DNA of 64,000 nt from Saccharina japonica (lineage: Eukaryota; Sar; Phaeophyceae; Laminariales; Laminariaceae): contig MEHQ01002784.1 of assembly GCA_008828725.1 (NCBI GenBank), forward strand, positions 362,323 through 426,322. Direction: 5' to 3'. The notes beneath the pieces were generated by a model. The model did no database searches, had not been told where the DNA came from, and saw nothing but the letters and a program-made list of their open reading frames with translations. The position numbers and the translations under genes were made by a program. This document shows positions 1 through 11,384 of this stretch, in pieces (within the stretch, counting starts at the first letter, position 1; every line of letters begins with the position of its first letter).

Positions 1-54
1 GCAAGGACACGGGTGATGCGTGCGTCCGATATCTACGATCGCAAACGTTGAGAC

Positions 55-465
55 TTGCGCGTGGTATTTGCCGGGCTTGGTCGTGTGTTACACGATACTC
101 CTCCGTTTCGTGGACGGCCCCGGCGTTTATATGTACCTGTTATACATGTAGATAGTTATAGAGACAAGCTTGTAGTCGACGACATCTCTGAACAGGATGG
201 TAAGACATGCTATCGCTTTAGGAAGCCGGACCTGAGGCGTCTCTTCGTGGTGGTTGGCTTCCCGGAGGTATGGGCGTGTAGGAACAGGGCTCGGTTCCAT
301 GCGGAAAGTGCGCTGTTGCTCTTGGTTCGACGACTAAGGTGCGCAATGTTGCCTTGGCTAGAGTCGCGAGGCTGGTGTGTCTCTGCCAGACGTTGTAACG
401 TTATTGTTTTTTATATATCGCCTTCTCCTGCATGGGAGCAACACGAGGAAGCTGTGATGTACTAG
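55..465 (+). pseudogene. PIF/Harbinger-like transposase, N-terminal fragment
   Basis: An open frame with no good ATG, which may extend upstream of the window. Residues about 41-105 (nt 175-370) carry the block that precedes the nuclease in many Harbinger-type DDE transposases: RFRKPDLRRL, then GFPEV, then ESALLLLVRRL. The DDE catalytic core is absent. The frame closes at 465 and satellite DNA starts soon after, so this is a truncated, probably dead copy. The family call is from motif memory. It could also be a domesticated Harbinger-related fragment. Confidence 0.5.
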
Positions 466-684
466 GTGCAAGATACATATTTAGATCGCAAACACACGAT
501 CTGTCGGGGAGCTGTCCGAGGTGTTTGCTGGTGTACTCGTATACAATATGGCGTACCTGAGGCTTGGACGGCGTGGCGAGACTGCAGTACGGCCACGGCT
601 CCGCCCGTGGCGTTAGCCCTACGTTTCCCATATTCGTATGCTATGATGTACCACTCTGAACGGGAATGTAAGCACCACCGCGCA

Positions 685-2870
685 GGCTGATACCGACCCC
701 CCGTGGGTGTCCGTTTTCTTCCCTGGGTGGTGGGAGTTGTAGGTGTATGGAAGAATATATGATCCGGAGATGGGGGCTTATCATCTCCGGGCGGCGAGAC
801 TTCGACGTTGTCCCGAGGGACAACTCCTGCCACGTGGTAGCTTCATGAGCCACAGTCCAATAATCCATCAGCCCGTTGGGTTGGGGTTTTCACGCCTTGC
901 GGGGCGGTATCGACCCGGGGGGTGTCTATTTTCATCCCTGGGTTGTTGGTGTTGTAGATATATCGAAGCGTTTCTGGTCCGGGATGGGCCGTTATTGTCC
1001 CCGACTGCAGCGGGACTTCGTCGTTGCCATGAGGGGCAACTCTCGCTGCGCGCGGGCTCAATGATCCCCAGCCCAAAAGGTCATTAGTCGATGAGGGTGG
1101 GGTTTCCACACTTTGCGAGGAGGTATCGACCCGGGGGTGTCCGTTTCCGTCCATGGGTTGCTAGAGTTGTAGATCAACGGAGTCGTTTCCTATCCAGGGA
1201 TGAGACACTATCGTCCCCGGGTGCGGCGGGAAGTCGGCGTTGTCCCGAGGAGCAACTCTCCCTGCGCGCTGGCTCCATGAGCGCCAGGCCACTCAGCAAT
1301 CCGCCGATGGGGGTGAGAGTTTCCACTCCTTGCGAGGCGTTATCGACCCGAAATTTGTCCGTTTTCGTCCGCGGGCTGTCGGAGTTGTAGATGTATGGAA
1401 ACATTTCTAATCGGGGGATGAGACACTATCGTCCCCGCGTGCGGCAGTACCTTGCGATTACCCCAAAAGGGCGACTAGGACAGCGCGCTGGCTCCATAAG
1501 AGCGAGCCTAATCAGCAATCGTAATGTTGGGTTGAGGTTTCCACACCTTGCGAGGCGGTAGCGATTCGAGATATGCCCGTTTCCAACCCCGGGTTGTTGG
1601 TGTTTAATTTGTATAGAAGGGTTAAAGACCCGGGGATGGTCCACTGCCACCCCCGAATGCGGCGGGACCTCACCGTTGCCTCGAGGGGAAACTTTCCCTG
1701 CTCGCCGGCTCCATTAGCCCCAGCCCACTCATAAAATTAGTCGATGGGCATGGGGTTTCCACACCTTGCGAGGTGGTATCGACCCGGGGAAACTCTATTT
1801 TCGTCCTCGAGTTGTTGCAGTTGTAGGTGTATGGGAGCGTTTATGATTAGGTTATGGGACCCTATCGTCTCCGGGTGCAGAGAGACGTCGCCATTACCCC
1901 GGAGGACAACTCTCATCGCGCGCTGGCTCCATGAGAGCCAGACAAATCAGCAATCATAACTTGGGGTTGGGGTTTCGACACCTTGCGAGGCGAAATCGAC
2001 CCGAGATATGTCTGTGTTCGACCCCGGGTTGTTGGTTTATAGATGTGTACAAGGATATATGATTCGGGGATGGGCCACTATTAGCCCGGGTGCGGCGGGG
2101 TGTCGCCGTTGCCCTGAGGGTAAAATCTCGCTTCGCGCTGACTCCATGAGCCCCAACCCACTCAGAAACCCGCCGATGGGGGTGGGGTTTACACACTATA
2201 CGAGGCGGTATCGACCCAGGGGAAGCAATGTTTGTCCCCGAGTTGTTCGATTTGTAGATGTATGGAAGCGTTTCTGATCCGGGGATGGAATATTCTTGTC
2301 CCCGGGTGCGGCGGGACCTTGCCGTTGCCCCGAAGGGAAACTCTCGCCGCGCGCTACCTCCAGGAGAGCCAGCCAAATCAGAAATCACAACTCGGGGTTG
2401 GGGTTTCTACACCTTGCGTGGCGGTATCGACCCGGGATATGTCTGTTTTCGACCCCGGGTTGTTGGTTGTATAGATGTATGGGAGGATTGATGATCCGGG
2501 TATGGGCCACTGTCACCCCCGGGTGCCGCGGGATTCCACCGTTGCCTCGAGGCAGTGGTGGTTTCGACACCTTGCGCAGCGGTATCGACCCGGGAGGTGT
2601 CCGTTTTCGATCCTAGGTTGTTGGACATGTCGATGCACGGGAAGACGTATGATCAGGGGACTGGACCCTATCGTTCCCGGGTGCCGCTGGCTCCATGAGC
2701 CTCAGCGAATATGTTATCAGCCGATGGTTGTGGAGTTGCCACAAAGTGTGGGGCGGTGTCGACCCGGGGGGTCGCCGTTTTCTTTCCCGGTTGGTCGGGG
2801 TTGTAGTGATAAGGAGGCATTCACGGTCCGGGGAGGGGACGCTATCTTACCCGGGTGTGGTGGAACCTTG
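685..2870. repeat. 217-bp tandem satellite, about 11 units
   Basis: The landmark TATCGACCCGG (with variants) recurs near 692, 908, 1124, 1341, 1559, 1777, 1994, 2209, 2425, 2583 and 2758. The period is 215-218 bp, with two shortened units at the right end. Each unit also has a CACCTTGCGAGGCGG block, GCGCGCTGGCTCCATGAG, and a short hairpin of the form GTTGCC...GGCAAC. The period is not a multiple of three and reading frames drift between units, so coding is not supported. Units differ by roughly 10-25 percent, so the array is old. Confidence 0.93.
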
Positions 2871-3009
2871 ATGGTTCTATACAGCATCAATATTCAAGAA
2901 AAAGCCAGCGGCCTCTGGCATGGTTTGGTCAGGCAACCAGCTGCCGATTTCGTAATTCTAAATTGTAAGTCAGCAGCTAGGCTGGCTAGATGACAGTCAG
3001 GACTTCCTC

Positions 3010-3430
3010 GTGATTGTGACACGGCCACGACTCTCGGCAGTGCTCACCACGCGACGGCCAGGACTCGGCGCGATATGAGACGCAGTGTCCCGCTTATTTT
3101 GCGTCGCACTCTCTCTAACGATGCTGCGAGGCGGGACTTACACGCTCTGGATCGCGAGACTCGCGAGACCATGGCGACAGTACTCGTAGTGTGCTGTGAG
3201 GCAGCAATCTGAACGGTAATATAAGTACAATTGGTGAATAAAGTTAGATTCCAAAAGGATGTTGCATTGCCGTACATAGCCACTGTCCTTGGGATCGGGG
3301 TAACGCACAGCGCGCGACGGCCAGGACTCGGCCGGACATGAGACCCGGCTTTCCACTTGTTGTGGCACCCAGCCTCCCTAGATATGGGGAAAGGTGGGGT
3401 GCAGCGCTCTGGATGGCGAGATCATGATTC
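3010..3430. repeat. Degenerate direct repeat, two copies about 264 bp apart
   Basis: CGACGGCCAGGACTCGG occurs at 3052 and again at 3316. Both copies are followed by GACATGAGAC-like sequence and, further on, GCTCTGGAT.GCGAGA. No coding potential is seen between 2870 and 3700. Confidence 0.7.
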
Positions 3431-3574
3431 CAGACAGACAGACTAACAGCATTTAATAAAAAAGATATAGATACATTTATTTCGGCGCTGCCAGTGATGT
3501 ACCGCGCTGCCATCTTGGCAAGTACACCTCCTCGCCGGAGCCTACGCTCGCTGAACTGTAGACTTTCTCACGTA

Positions 3575-3665
3575 CGGTAGACGGGTTGTACTATGTGTCG
3601 TGCGATACTCCTGCCTCTTGTGGACAGCTCCGGTGCTTGTTTATACTTAGATATAGTTATTCATG
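3575..3665 (+). repeat. Second copy of the sequence at 75-170
   Basis: The stretch with ATACTCCT, GTGGACAGCTCCGG and AGATATAGTTAT matches the start of the Harbinger-like fragment, which has CGATACTCCT, GTGGACGGCCCCGG and AGATAGTTAT, in the same orientation. The coding part does not follow here. The satellite block therefore lies between two related sequences. Confidence 0.5.
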
Positions 3666-4017
3666 TGTTTGTGCTGTGTTCGTTTACTTCCTGGCGCGGC
3701 CAGTGACGTTCAGAGCGGCCGGCTTTGCACTATGCATTAGGGCCCCTTAGCCGGTCACAGTGCGGCTGGTTTTGCCTGCCACGGCTAGATTCCGGCGTCG
3801 CCAGGTTTTACGGGTTTGCCATTTCGTTATCAGCACGGCGCGCGATCGTGCGCTGGACGCCAGTATCAAGCGGCCCGTCGTACGGGTCTGGTCGCCGCGC
3901 TCAGTGTATCGACGCCCAAGCTCACCATGCCCCTCCTTTGCATTGTGTGTCTTCGCCTTACCTCGCATACCGCGCCGATCACAGATGGGTCTGCTTGGTT
4001 TAAAACGTGTCCGGATC

Positions 4018-4780
4018 ATGCGGAACTCGGAAGAGCGGTACTCCTGGGTCGATATGGAGGAAGACCTTCAGCAGGCCTCTCGCCGTGCCCAGAACACGGG
4101 GCTCGATCGTGAAAGGACGATCCTGGACAACGTCATATTTCGCGGGCAGCGGATGATGCGCTTGTGTAATAACCCGCATCAGGTATCTTATGACATTGAC
4201 CCAACTGATTGACCCAACTGCTCTCAAACACCCGTGGCATGGAACAGAAACAATTCCTGCCGGACGTTGAAGCGATCAACCGGGTCCGGCAGGCGAACGA
4301 TCTCCCGGCGGACGTGCTGGGCGGGGGATCGGGGGCTCTGCCGGTCTCCGGCACCCAGGTTCAGCGGCTGCCCTTCGGCCACCTCAAAGACGGGTACCCA
4401 AGAAGGGGCGTTTACATCCCGCCTGCCGGCGGACCGTCAATGTCGGGGGGGCGCCGGTTGTCCTTCCGCTGCGGCGTAGTCAGAGCAAGGGGCGGTCCAA
4501 GGCTAAGGCCGGCCACCCGGAACAACACCAGGACCAGGTTGTCAAGGGAACCTCATACCCTTTGTCGAACCAATGGCGGGGGACTATCAACCTGAACAAT
4601 AATCACATGCAGGATGTATATCGAGGCCTGCAGCAGGTGGCAGGAGCTTCTACCTGCGATTCCTGCCGCGGAAAGCAGCGGAACCCCAACCCCCACCACC
4701 TGCCGTGCCCCTTCACCATTTGCCGCAAGTGCAAGCGTGGGGGGCACCGCTCGAATAACTGCCCGTATCAGTTCGACTAG
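4018..4780 (+). pseudogene. Gag-like fragment with CCHC zinc knuckle
   Basis: Three overlapping open frames in different registers (4018-4212, 4209-4595, 4562-4780) read as one frameshifted protein. The last ends in a retroviral-type zinc knuckle, CRKCKRGGHRSNNCP (C-x2-C-x4-H-x4-C), about nt 4714-4758. It is preceded by another CxxC pair (CDSC) near nt 4650. Such knuckles bind nucleic acid in retrotransposon Gag proteins. It lies upstream of recombinase remnants on the same strand, so it is probably the Gag of that element. Confidence 0.6.
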
Positions 4781-4999
4781 CGCGGGCAGGCGTCTTGAGG
4801 ACGACTGCTTTCCCCTTTGGGTGCCCCGTGGAGCCTTTATTGCTGCACTTGCTTTGTTCGGTATCATTCAGTGGCAGGAACAGGGCGTCCTCGTTCTCGG
4901 GGAGGCCAGGGTCCCTTTGACACGTAGAAAGACATCGAGAGTTGGTAGCTACATACGTATAGGCCATTGGCCAGTTGCGGCTACCTGCACCCCTGGGTA

Positions 5000-6800
5000 A
5001 TGATGGGGTCGCTGCCCCATGCTCGTTACTCCACGAGGACATCCCGCTGAGAGGCAGGCATGGATCTTCGTGTGGGTACGCCTTCATTTTGTTGCGACAG
5101 GCGAGGGGCGGTTTGGAGCTTGTATGACTGGAATGGTCGACCAGCTTTCGTGAGCAGTTTCGAAGCCGGTACCAGGTCGTTTTTTCACATTGACAGTCGA
5201 TTGCTATGTATTCTACTGCCCGTCGAATTTGGTCTCACCCTCTAGACGGGGGGCACTTGATATTTATTTTCTGATACCGAGGCGTTGGAGGTATACAAGT
5301 ACGGCATACAACGGTCCGGGGGGGTTACGCGGAATCCCCTCGCCCCCCCTTGTCGTCAATGAAAATTCTGGTTGCCTCGTTGCCCCGTTATCCCGTTTGA
5401 TCCCAGACAGCGGCGCGACTCTGGGCTAGCCACGTTTCTTCTTTACGCCTCTTCTGTTTGACGCTTGAGCATCTCCTCAGTTCTTCGAGCCCACACTTGA
5501 TTTACAAATCGAGCAGTGCTAGGGGTGTACATTTAAGATATATTCACGCGGCATGTCACGATCCGGGTTCGGGGTGGCCACCGAGGAATCCCGCTGGTCT
5601 CTGGGATTCAATGGCACGGTGTCACGATTGACTATGTATTTAATAGACGTACACGCGACACATCACGATCCTGAGAGCTATCGAGAAATCTCCTCGATCT
5701 CTGGTTCAACGACATGGTGTACGCTACGTTAGCTCGTTGTGCTTCTCCTGGGAGACACATGTGTAAACCTTGGCTTGCCAAGTGACCTCTTTTATTTCTG
5801 TTTTATGTATTATATTTATGTATGATTATTTATATTTCTCGCGGACACTTAAGCGACTCTTCGCGCCCTTTTACGAGCAAACACAATAACTCGAATGTAA
5901 CCTACGATGAGAGCCGAAGACGCGTTGAAGTTGTCTGTCTACCCGTTATATTTTCTCGACGGCCCTCCTGGACACAGCATCGCTTCAACGTTTGCTTACA
6001 GCACACGCCTATAAACTATATTTTCCGTGTATGGTACAAAAATGCTCGGATTGCGCCGAACTTTGTTTTTCGAGGCATTCCCGAGCCTTTGTTTTTTTGC
6101 GCACCTCTCCAATCGACCCCGCTTGGCCGACTCAGAGGGGGTAGAGCTGCTCAGAAAGCTGATCAGGTCAAAACTCAGGTAACAAGCCGTCTGACATGAG
6201 TGCCGCTTGAGCTGGGCTGGCTGCAGCCGTGCCAGGGCCGTATTTTTACACGATATGCGGATTCGATTATTCTGACACCGGATTCGTCATCCCCATCCGC
6301 AAATTACTCTGCTCGGAAATTTACAGCTTGATCGAAGTATTTTTCAAACACGGGGATTTTTCGGTACCATCCCCGCACTCGGCGGCAAATTTGCTGCCGG
6401 ATAATTGATAAATGCGTTGAAACCCGGGCACGACGTTCGATTTGTTTCTTGAACCCTTGACGAAACATTATGACTATGACATAGAAGCATGTGAAGAAAA
6501 AAATGGAGCTTAGGGGGGGGATGGCACCACCCCCCAAAATAAATCAGGCTTTAGTGCGGAACCCGCCTGAGGAAGTTATGTATACATCGCCCCGAACATT
6601 TCCGGCGGGGCTAAATGTTGATCAACGTGGACAACCAACCAATGGTAGGGGCGTTCAACCGTGGCCGGGCGGAAGACCGGGAGGCACACGCCCTTTTAGT
6701 GCAGGTGTTCGATCTACAAGTAAAGTACAGATTTACGCTGTCGCTCAAGTGAATCCCTACCGCGGCCAACGACGTCGCGGGTGCTATTTCGAGGCCGTCT
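5000..6800. other. No recognisable gene; position expected for the missing reverse transcriptase
   Basis: Between the zinc-knuckle frame and the RNase H-recombinase linker a reverse transcriptase would be expected. No YxDD-like motif or other RT block could be read in any forward frame. Direct repeats sit at 5543-5630 and 5646-5735 (CACGATCC..GAG.AATC, offset about 100 bp). The remainder is AT-rich unique-looking DNA. Confidence 0.4.
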
Positions 6801-6809
6801 TGTGACTCG

Positions 6810-7287
6810 GCCATTCGCCTCAGGCCGGACGCCTTTCAAGTCATGTGGGATGGCGTAGGACCATTCAACATTGACTTGATGGCTTTCACAGTGTCCGCAT
6901 AACGCTTGCCCGGGGGCGCAGGAACATCGCCATTTTTCTCGCAATTCGATTGCGAAGGTTCGTTCGAGGCGGACGTTCTGTCCCGGGACGTTTCCATAGT
7001 TCGCGACACGGCAGAACCCGCCTTCGGGTTGCTTCCCACCACTGGTCATGGCCGGGCACATGCTACAGCATTTGGCAGAGTGCAACACGCACACGGTGAT
7101 TATCGTCCCAGATACAAACGCGTATTGGTTTCCGCAGGCGCACCAGGCCACGGTCCGGCCTCGGGTCGTAGCCAGGAAGGGTCAAAAGGGTGTATTGCAG
7201 TGGACTAGTCAGGATGGCATCTTCAAAGAGTGGCGGTACCCTAGGGGGCCCATGGTAGCATACAAGGTGAATTTCCGCCTCGGCTAA
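6810..7287 (+). pseudogene. YR-retrotransposon linker between RNase H and tyrosine recombinase
   Basis: Frames around 6810-7060 read LRPDAFQVMWDGVGPFNIDL, then LMAF, GTSPFFSQFDC and DVLSRDVS. A second frame (7048-7287) continues with LQHLAECNTHTVIIVPDTNAYWFP. This order (rPd.F..~W...gpf.iDLmA, fFSr, DV, VIIVPd...YWFP) is what follows RNase H in DIRS/Ngaro-type elements before the recombinase. At least one frame change near 7040 breaks it. The subfamily is inferred. Confidence 0.55.
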
Positions 7288-7453
7288 AGGATAACTTCGA
7301 TCCGTGTGTTTTCGTTGTGCTTTGGGTGTCGGTACCTGTTTACGCAGAGCGCCTCACGACATCACGTCGGGGGGGAGTCGCTCTCAGGGGCATCTAGCCA
7401 TGTCGGGGAACTTCGTGCAGCAAGAGTTCTGCATCAAGTGTTGATCGCCGAAC

Positions 7454-7850
7454 GTGGTGCAGTTTAAGGTTTGCTGGCATTGCAATACCCCTCCGTACTG
7501 GCATTGCGGTACACCTCCGTACCGTGGACCGCCGGTCCCACAGGGTCCGAGGGCTCCACCGGTACAGATTGATCCGGCCAAACTGCGCCGCGACGAGGTG
7601 TTAGCAGATATTGCTGAACAACCCGGGCAACAACGGAAGTGTAAAAATGCCAATGCTTTCGATGCATTCCTCCCCGCCTATTAGGCAGCGCTTCGCTGGT
7701 GGGAATTTGGGATCGATCACGATGTGTTTGCCTGGTGTTGCTACCTCGACTCACACGGTAAGGGAACCATTTGGGTGCACGACGTGTCATGCTTCAACGT
7801 GGGCCCCAACATCGCGGACAACTTCCACGGATCTACATTTTTTTACTTTT
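7454..7850 (+). pseudogene. Possible start of the recombinase domain, interrupted
   Basis: Two open stretches separated by a TAG at 7682-7684: one with CWHCNTPPYWHC and LRRDEVLADIAEQ, then ALRWWEFGIDHDVFAWCC. The second resembles the helical N-terminal (core-binding) part of tyrosine recombinases, and the catalytic end of one lies at 8.8-9.5 kb. If so, the GC-rich array at 7.9-8.6 kb was inserted into the recombinase gene. This is an inference from order and weak resemblance. Confidence 0.3.
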
Positions 7851-7885
7851 TGTGGCCCTGCCCGCGGTACGTGTTGCAAAATAGT

Positions 7886-8620
7886 CGTGAACCGTGCCGC
7901 GACATTTCGCGACATGTCGCGAGATGCTGCGACACGTTGGCGCCGCCGTGGATTGCGCCACGGTTCTTTCCGTGGCAGTGGCCGCGGCACTCGCCAGGGC
8001 ATGCCACGGCCAGCGCCAAGGCAACTGCCACGGCATGCGCCGCGGAAAGTACCTTGACACGTGTCGCGACAAGTTGTGCGTAAACTGTCGCGGCGTGTGT
8101 CGCGGCTAGTTTCGCGGCGTGTGTCGCGGCGAGTGTCGCGGCGCGTGTCGCGGCGTGTGTCGCGGCATGTGTCGCGGCATGTGTCGCGGCTAGTTTCGCG
8201 GCGTGTGTCGCGGCGCGTGTCACGGCGTATGTCGCGGCGTTAGGATTAGGGTTAGGGTTAGGGTTAGGACCGTCGCCGCGACACACGCCGCGACACACGC
8301 CGCGACACACGCCGCGACACACGCCGCGGCGCTTGCCGCGACACTCGTTGCGGTGCTTGTCTCAATACACGCCGCGGACATGGCCGTGCGTCGTGCCGCG
8401 GGTGTTGTCGCGGGGCTTGCCGCGGGGCTTGCCGTGTGACGTTCCGTGGCGTGTCGTGGCAGGTATCGCGTGTCGTGGCGTGCCGTGGACACTATCGTGG
8501 CGCTCGTCGCGGGCCTTGCCGCGGTTCGTGCCGTGGCAGGCGCTCCGCGACATGTCGTGGCACTGTCCGCGTCATGTCGCGGGGTGTCGCGGGGTGCCGC
8601 GGACAGTGCCACGAAAACGT
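7886..8620. repeat. GTGTCGCGGC array inverted about a telomere tract
   Basis: Left of 8239 the + strand carries a decamer-like motif GTGTCGCGGC, clean at 8045-8238 and looser from 7886. Right of 8270 the same motif appears as its reverse complement, GCCGCGACAC(AC), clean at 8272-8345 and drifting to 8620. The whole is a large inverted repeat with (TTAGGG)n at the centre. Open frames in it are products of the repeat and are not called. Confidence 0.9.
8239..8269 (+). repeat. Interstitial telomere-like tract (TTAGGG)n
   Basis: About four and a half units: one variant TTAGGA, then three TTAGGG and a partial unit. TTAGGG is the telomere repeat reported for brown algae. It is the symmetry centre of the surrounding inverted array. 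Confidence 0.93.
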
Positions 8621-8644
8621 TAAATAATGTACATCCCTCGGTAA

Positions 8645-8717
8645 TTGGCCGCATATCGTTGTGCGCAGTACAACTTCCCGGCTGCAACGAACTGCGTACA
8701 ACGATGTGCGGCCAATT
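8645..8717. repeat. Inverted repeat with 27-bp arms
   Basis: The arm AATTGGCCGCATATCGTTGT... at 8645 and its near reverse complement ending at 8717 differ at about two of 27 positions, around a spacer of about 19 bp. It borders the right end of the GC-rich array and could form a stable hairpin. Confidence 0.85.
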
Positions 8718-8826
8718 CCCTCGATAAAGGCAAAGTATCTGAGTCGTAAATGGCGTACCGTGAATAGCTCCGCAGGGGAAGGATTGGGACCTGGTTGAGA
8801 AGCTCGGTAACCGTTGTTCGAGTCAG

Positions 8827-9480
8827 GTGATTGATTTCTCGTACGTTAGCGTAGAGCACAAGCAGATAGGAGACGCGGTTAACCAAGCCAACCCCATGTT
8901 AGCGGACGTGCTGGCCGAGTTGCTGGAAGACATGCTGTCACGGGCACAGCTCGTGGAGTCTTTGGCTCAGCGGATTGTTATCCCAAGGGAGATCGCCTTC
9001 TCTAAAGGATCACGGGTCCTGCGCCTCCCAGAATATATTGTACTAATGTAGTAGGGGGCTGATCTTTAACTTTCAATTCGGAAAGATGTTGAGGAAGTCT
9101 AGCGAGGGGGTCGTAGTATTGGCTGACAGGAAATGCATACAAATGTGCGCGTTCAGGGGGATCACGGAATACATTTCGGCGGCACATAGTATCAGGCGGG
9201 ACCTCGCCAAAGGGCATTTGTTCTCGGTGGTTTTACCAAGTGGTGGTCGTGGAGACGTCGCGGTGCCCGCGCCGCGCATGGTCACAGCGCTGCAGGGACA
9301 CCTGCGCGCGGCCGGACTGCCCGCATAATTTACAATGCAGTAACTCCGCTCAGGCGGTTCCTTCACCAAGTCTCTCGCGGGAACCCCAATGGCCGATATC
9401 ATGAACATGGGCGGCGGGAAGACGGCGAGCGTGGCACGATACTATATTGGGGCTATTACTACTGTAGTACAAGGGTAGCA
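8827..9480 (+). pseudogene. Tyrosine recombinase catalytic domain, decayed
   Basis: An open frame at 9086-9328 reads RGITEYISAAHSIRRDLAKG, then HLFSVVLPSGG and LQGHLRAAGLPA, the mid-part of a YR catalytic domain. After a frame change, 9346-9470 reads LRSGGSFTKSLAG, then IMNMGGGKTASVARYYIG, the family's Arg box and C-terminal Tyr box. A TAA directly precedes the LR of the arginine box, and the usual GGWK is GGGK. Upstream, 8827-9051 (ANPMLADVLAELLEDM) may belong to the same protein. Frameshifts and a stop make it inactive. Confidence 0.65.
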
Positions 9481-9665
9481 GGGGCTAAGCGGCAACGGGA
9501 GCAGGCCGGTGCCAACGCTTCCGACGTGCCGCTGTCACAGGCCTTCGCGGAAGATATCGCTGCATTTTCGCCGAGGTCTCATGATAAGTAACGTAAGTCT
9601 AGGTGAGGTGAGGTATGATGGCTCCAGGCTGGTGGTCGGTGTAGGGACAAGAAGTTTGGGTGGGA

Positions 9666-10105
9666 CCACCGGCCGGAGCAGGAGACCTCATCCAAACCAA
9701 TAATTATAAGAAATAGATCGGTAATCGAGATAACTAATACTACAGTAATAAAGCTAACCAACCATAGGTTCCCACGGTTGGCACAAAAGTTGGAACCACT
9801 TCTGTATGCCAATTACTTGGAAGCTCTATGAAGCGAGCTCACTCGTGTTACAGTCCCCGAAATCCTCGACGATAAACCATCGAGGAGCGGGAAAAGGTAA
9901 GACCATCCCACCCACCCCACACTGGGTATTAGTTTTGAAGTTGTGATCCATTTCTAGGAAATGTTGCTGAGCTGAGGGCACTTCGGCTGAAAGCACCCTC
10001 AGCGCCGGTGGTATATCCACAGGTGGGGAACCTCTGCCGGGGCAAGAGGCCTCATCCGACCCAGTACTTCAAATTAAATGATCGGTAACAGATATAAACA
10101 ATACA
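9666..10105 (+). repeat. Pair of degenerate direct repeats behind the recombinase
   Basis: The copy at 9666-9740 (CCGGAGCAGGAGACCTCATCC..., ATCGGTAATCGAGATAACTAATAC) is matched at 10028-10105 (CCGGGGCAAGAGGCCTCATCC..., ATCGGTAACAGATATAAACAATAC). DIRS/Ngaro elements carry split direct repeats downstream of the recombinase, so these may be the B1/B2 boxes. Age makes this tentative. Confidence 0.5.
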
Positions 10106-10284
10106 AGGTGCTTCGCGTAGCGGGCGGTTCCGCCCGCTACGCTCGCTCGTCAAGGACATCACAACAGAATGTGAAAGAACGCCACAGGTGGCACATAAAT
10201 TAAGGAGGAAACAGGCGACTTGCAAATGCCAAGAGCTCCATGCTCCAGGACAACAAAGCTGTAGTACTCGTATGTTCGAAAGAC

Positions 10285-10735
10285 AAAATACAGCAACACG
10301 GCTCACAGCACGGCGCCACGCTGCCTGCTGGGTGTGATTTGTGCCTTTTTCGTGATTACCTGGTAGGTGTGGTAGTACAACAGCAGTACTTTGTATGAAA
10401 GAGAAAGCACAGCACGCGGTCTTCAAGTTGTGAAATACGAAAAACAAAACCCACAAAACTGAGAAAGAAGTATGATACATACTCGTACTCGAACAAAACG
10501 ACAGTACAGCAACACGGCTCACAGCACGGCGCCGTGCTGCCTGCTGGGTGTGATTTGTGCCTTTTTCGTGATTACCTGGTATGTGTGGTGTTACAACAGC
10601 AGTACTTCGTACTTTGTATGAAAGAGAAAGCACAGCACGCGGTCGTCAAGTTGTGAAATACGAAAAACAAAACCCACAAAACTGAGAAAGACGTATGAGA
10701 CATACTCGTACTCGAACAAAATGACAAAATAATAA
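10285..10735. repeat. Tandem duplication of about 220 bp
   Basis: The segment from CAACACGGCTCACAGCACGG near 10291 is repeated from 10509 with few changes, ending in ATACTCGTACTCGAACAAAA in both copies. The copies differ by a handful of substitutions and a short TACTTCG insertion, so the event is fairly recent. Confidence 0.9.
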
Positions 10736-11384
10736 GTAGTATGACGAAAACGAAAAAAAACGTCGGAAAAAATTGAAAATCAATAACAGAAAATTTACTT
10801 GAAAAAAAATGCCGCCGCGCCGTCGCCGTCGGGTCTCTTGTCATGGTTGCGCCTCTCAATTCGGAATCTTTGTCATTCCTCTGTCAGCCTCGACGCTCTC
10901 CACCCACCCGCGATCACCTCGCGATCGATCCGGTCCGGGTGAGCTCTACTGCCTCTCTGCCGTAGTGAGCCCCGTGGCCGGCCTCGCGTGAAGCCCGGTG
11001 CTCACCATGGCCCTCGTTCGCGCGCTCGACCATGTTGGTGTTCAAACTCGTAGCTCGCTCTCTGTACATAATATTTGTTCGAGAAATAAGCACCGCTTGA
11101 ATTTTGTTTTATAGTCAGAACCGACCCTTATAAATTTGGGCAGGCTGGATTGTGTTGGCAGGGGCAGCAACGAATTCAAAGCCGCTTCATGCTTGCCTCG
11201 TGTCTCGATGGACACACCACGCCTAGCCACGAAAAAGCAACCGCGTTCCTTCCGCCCCCCCCTCTACTGGCCAGCGCCCTCCCATACCCGCGATGGCTCC
11301 GGGCTCGCCGCGCGGCCGTGCTCTGGGTAACGTACGAACACAACACCGAAAAGGCTTTCCGAAAAACATACATGTAGGAAGCAA

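Noticed and set aside
3725..4003. Extra coding upstream of the Gag-like fragment
   Set aside because: Several short overlapping frames exist, but none has a motif and their register does not lead into the zinc-knuckle frame.
7611..8440. Cys/Arg/Ala-rich open frames and a CRISPR-like look of the 8-kb array
   Set aside because: The frames are the GTGTCGCGGC repeat read in several registers. There are no spacers of constant length and the host is eukaryotic.
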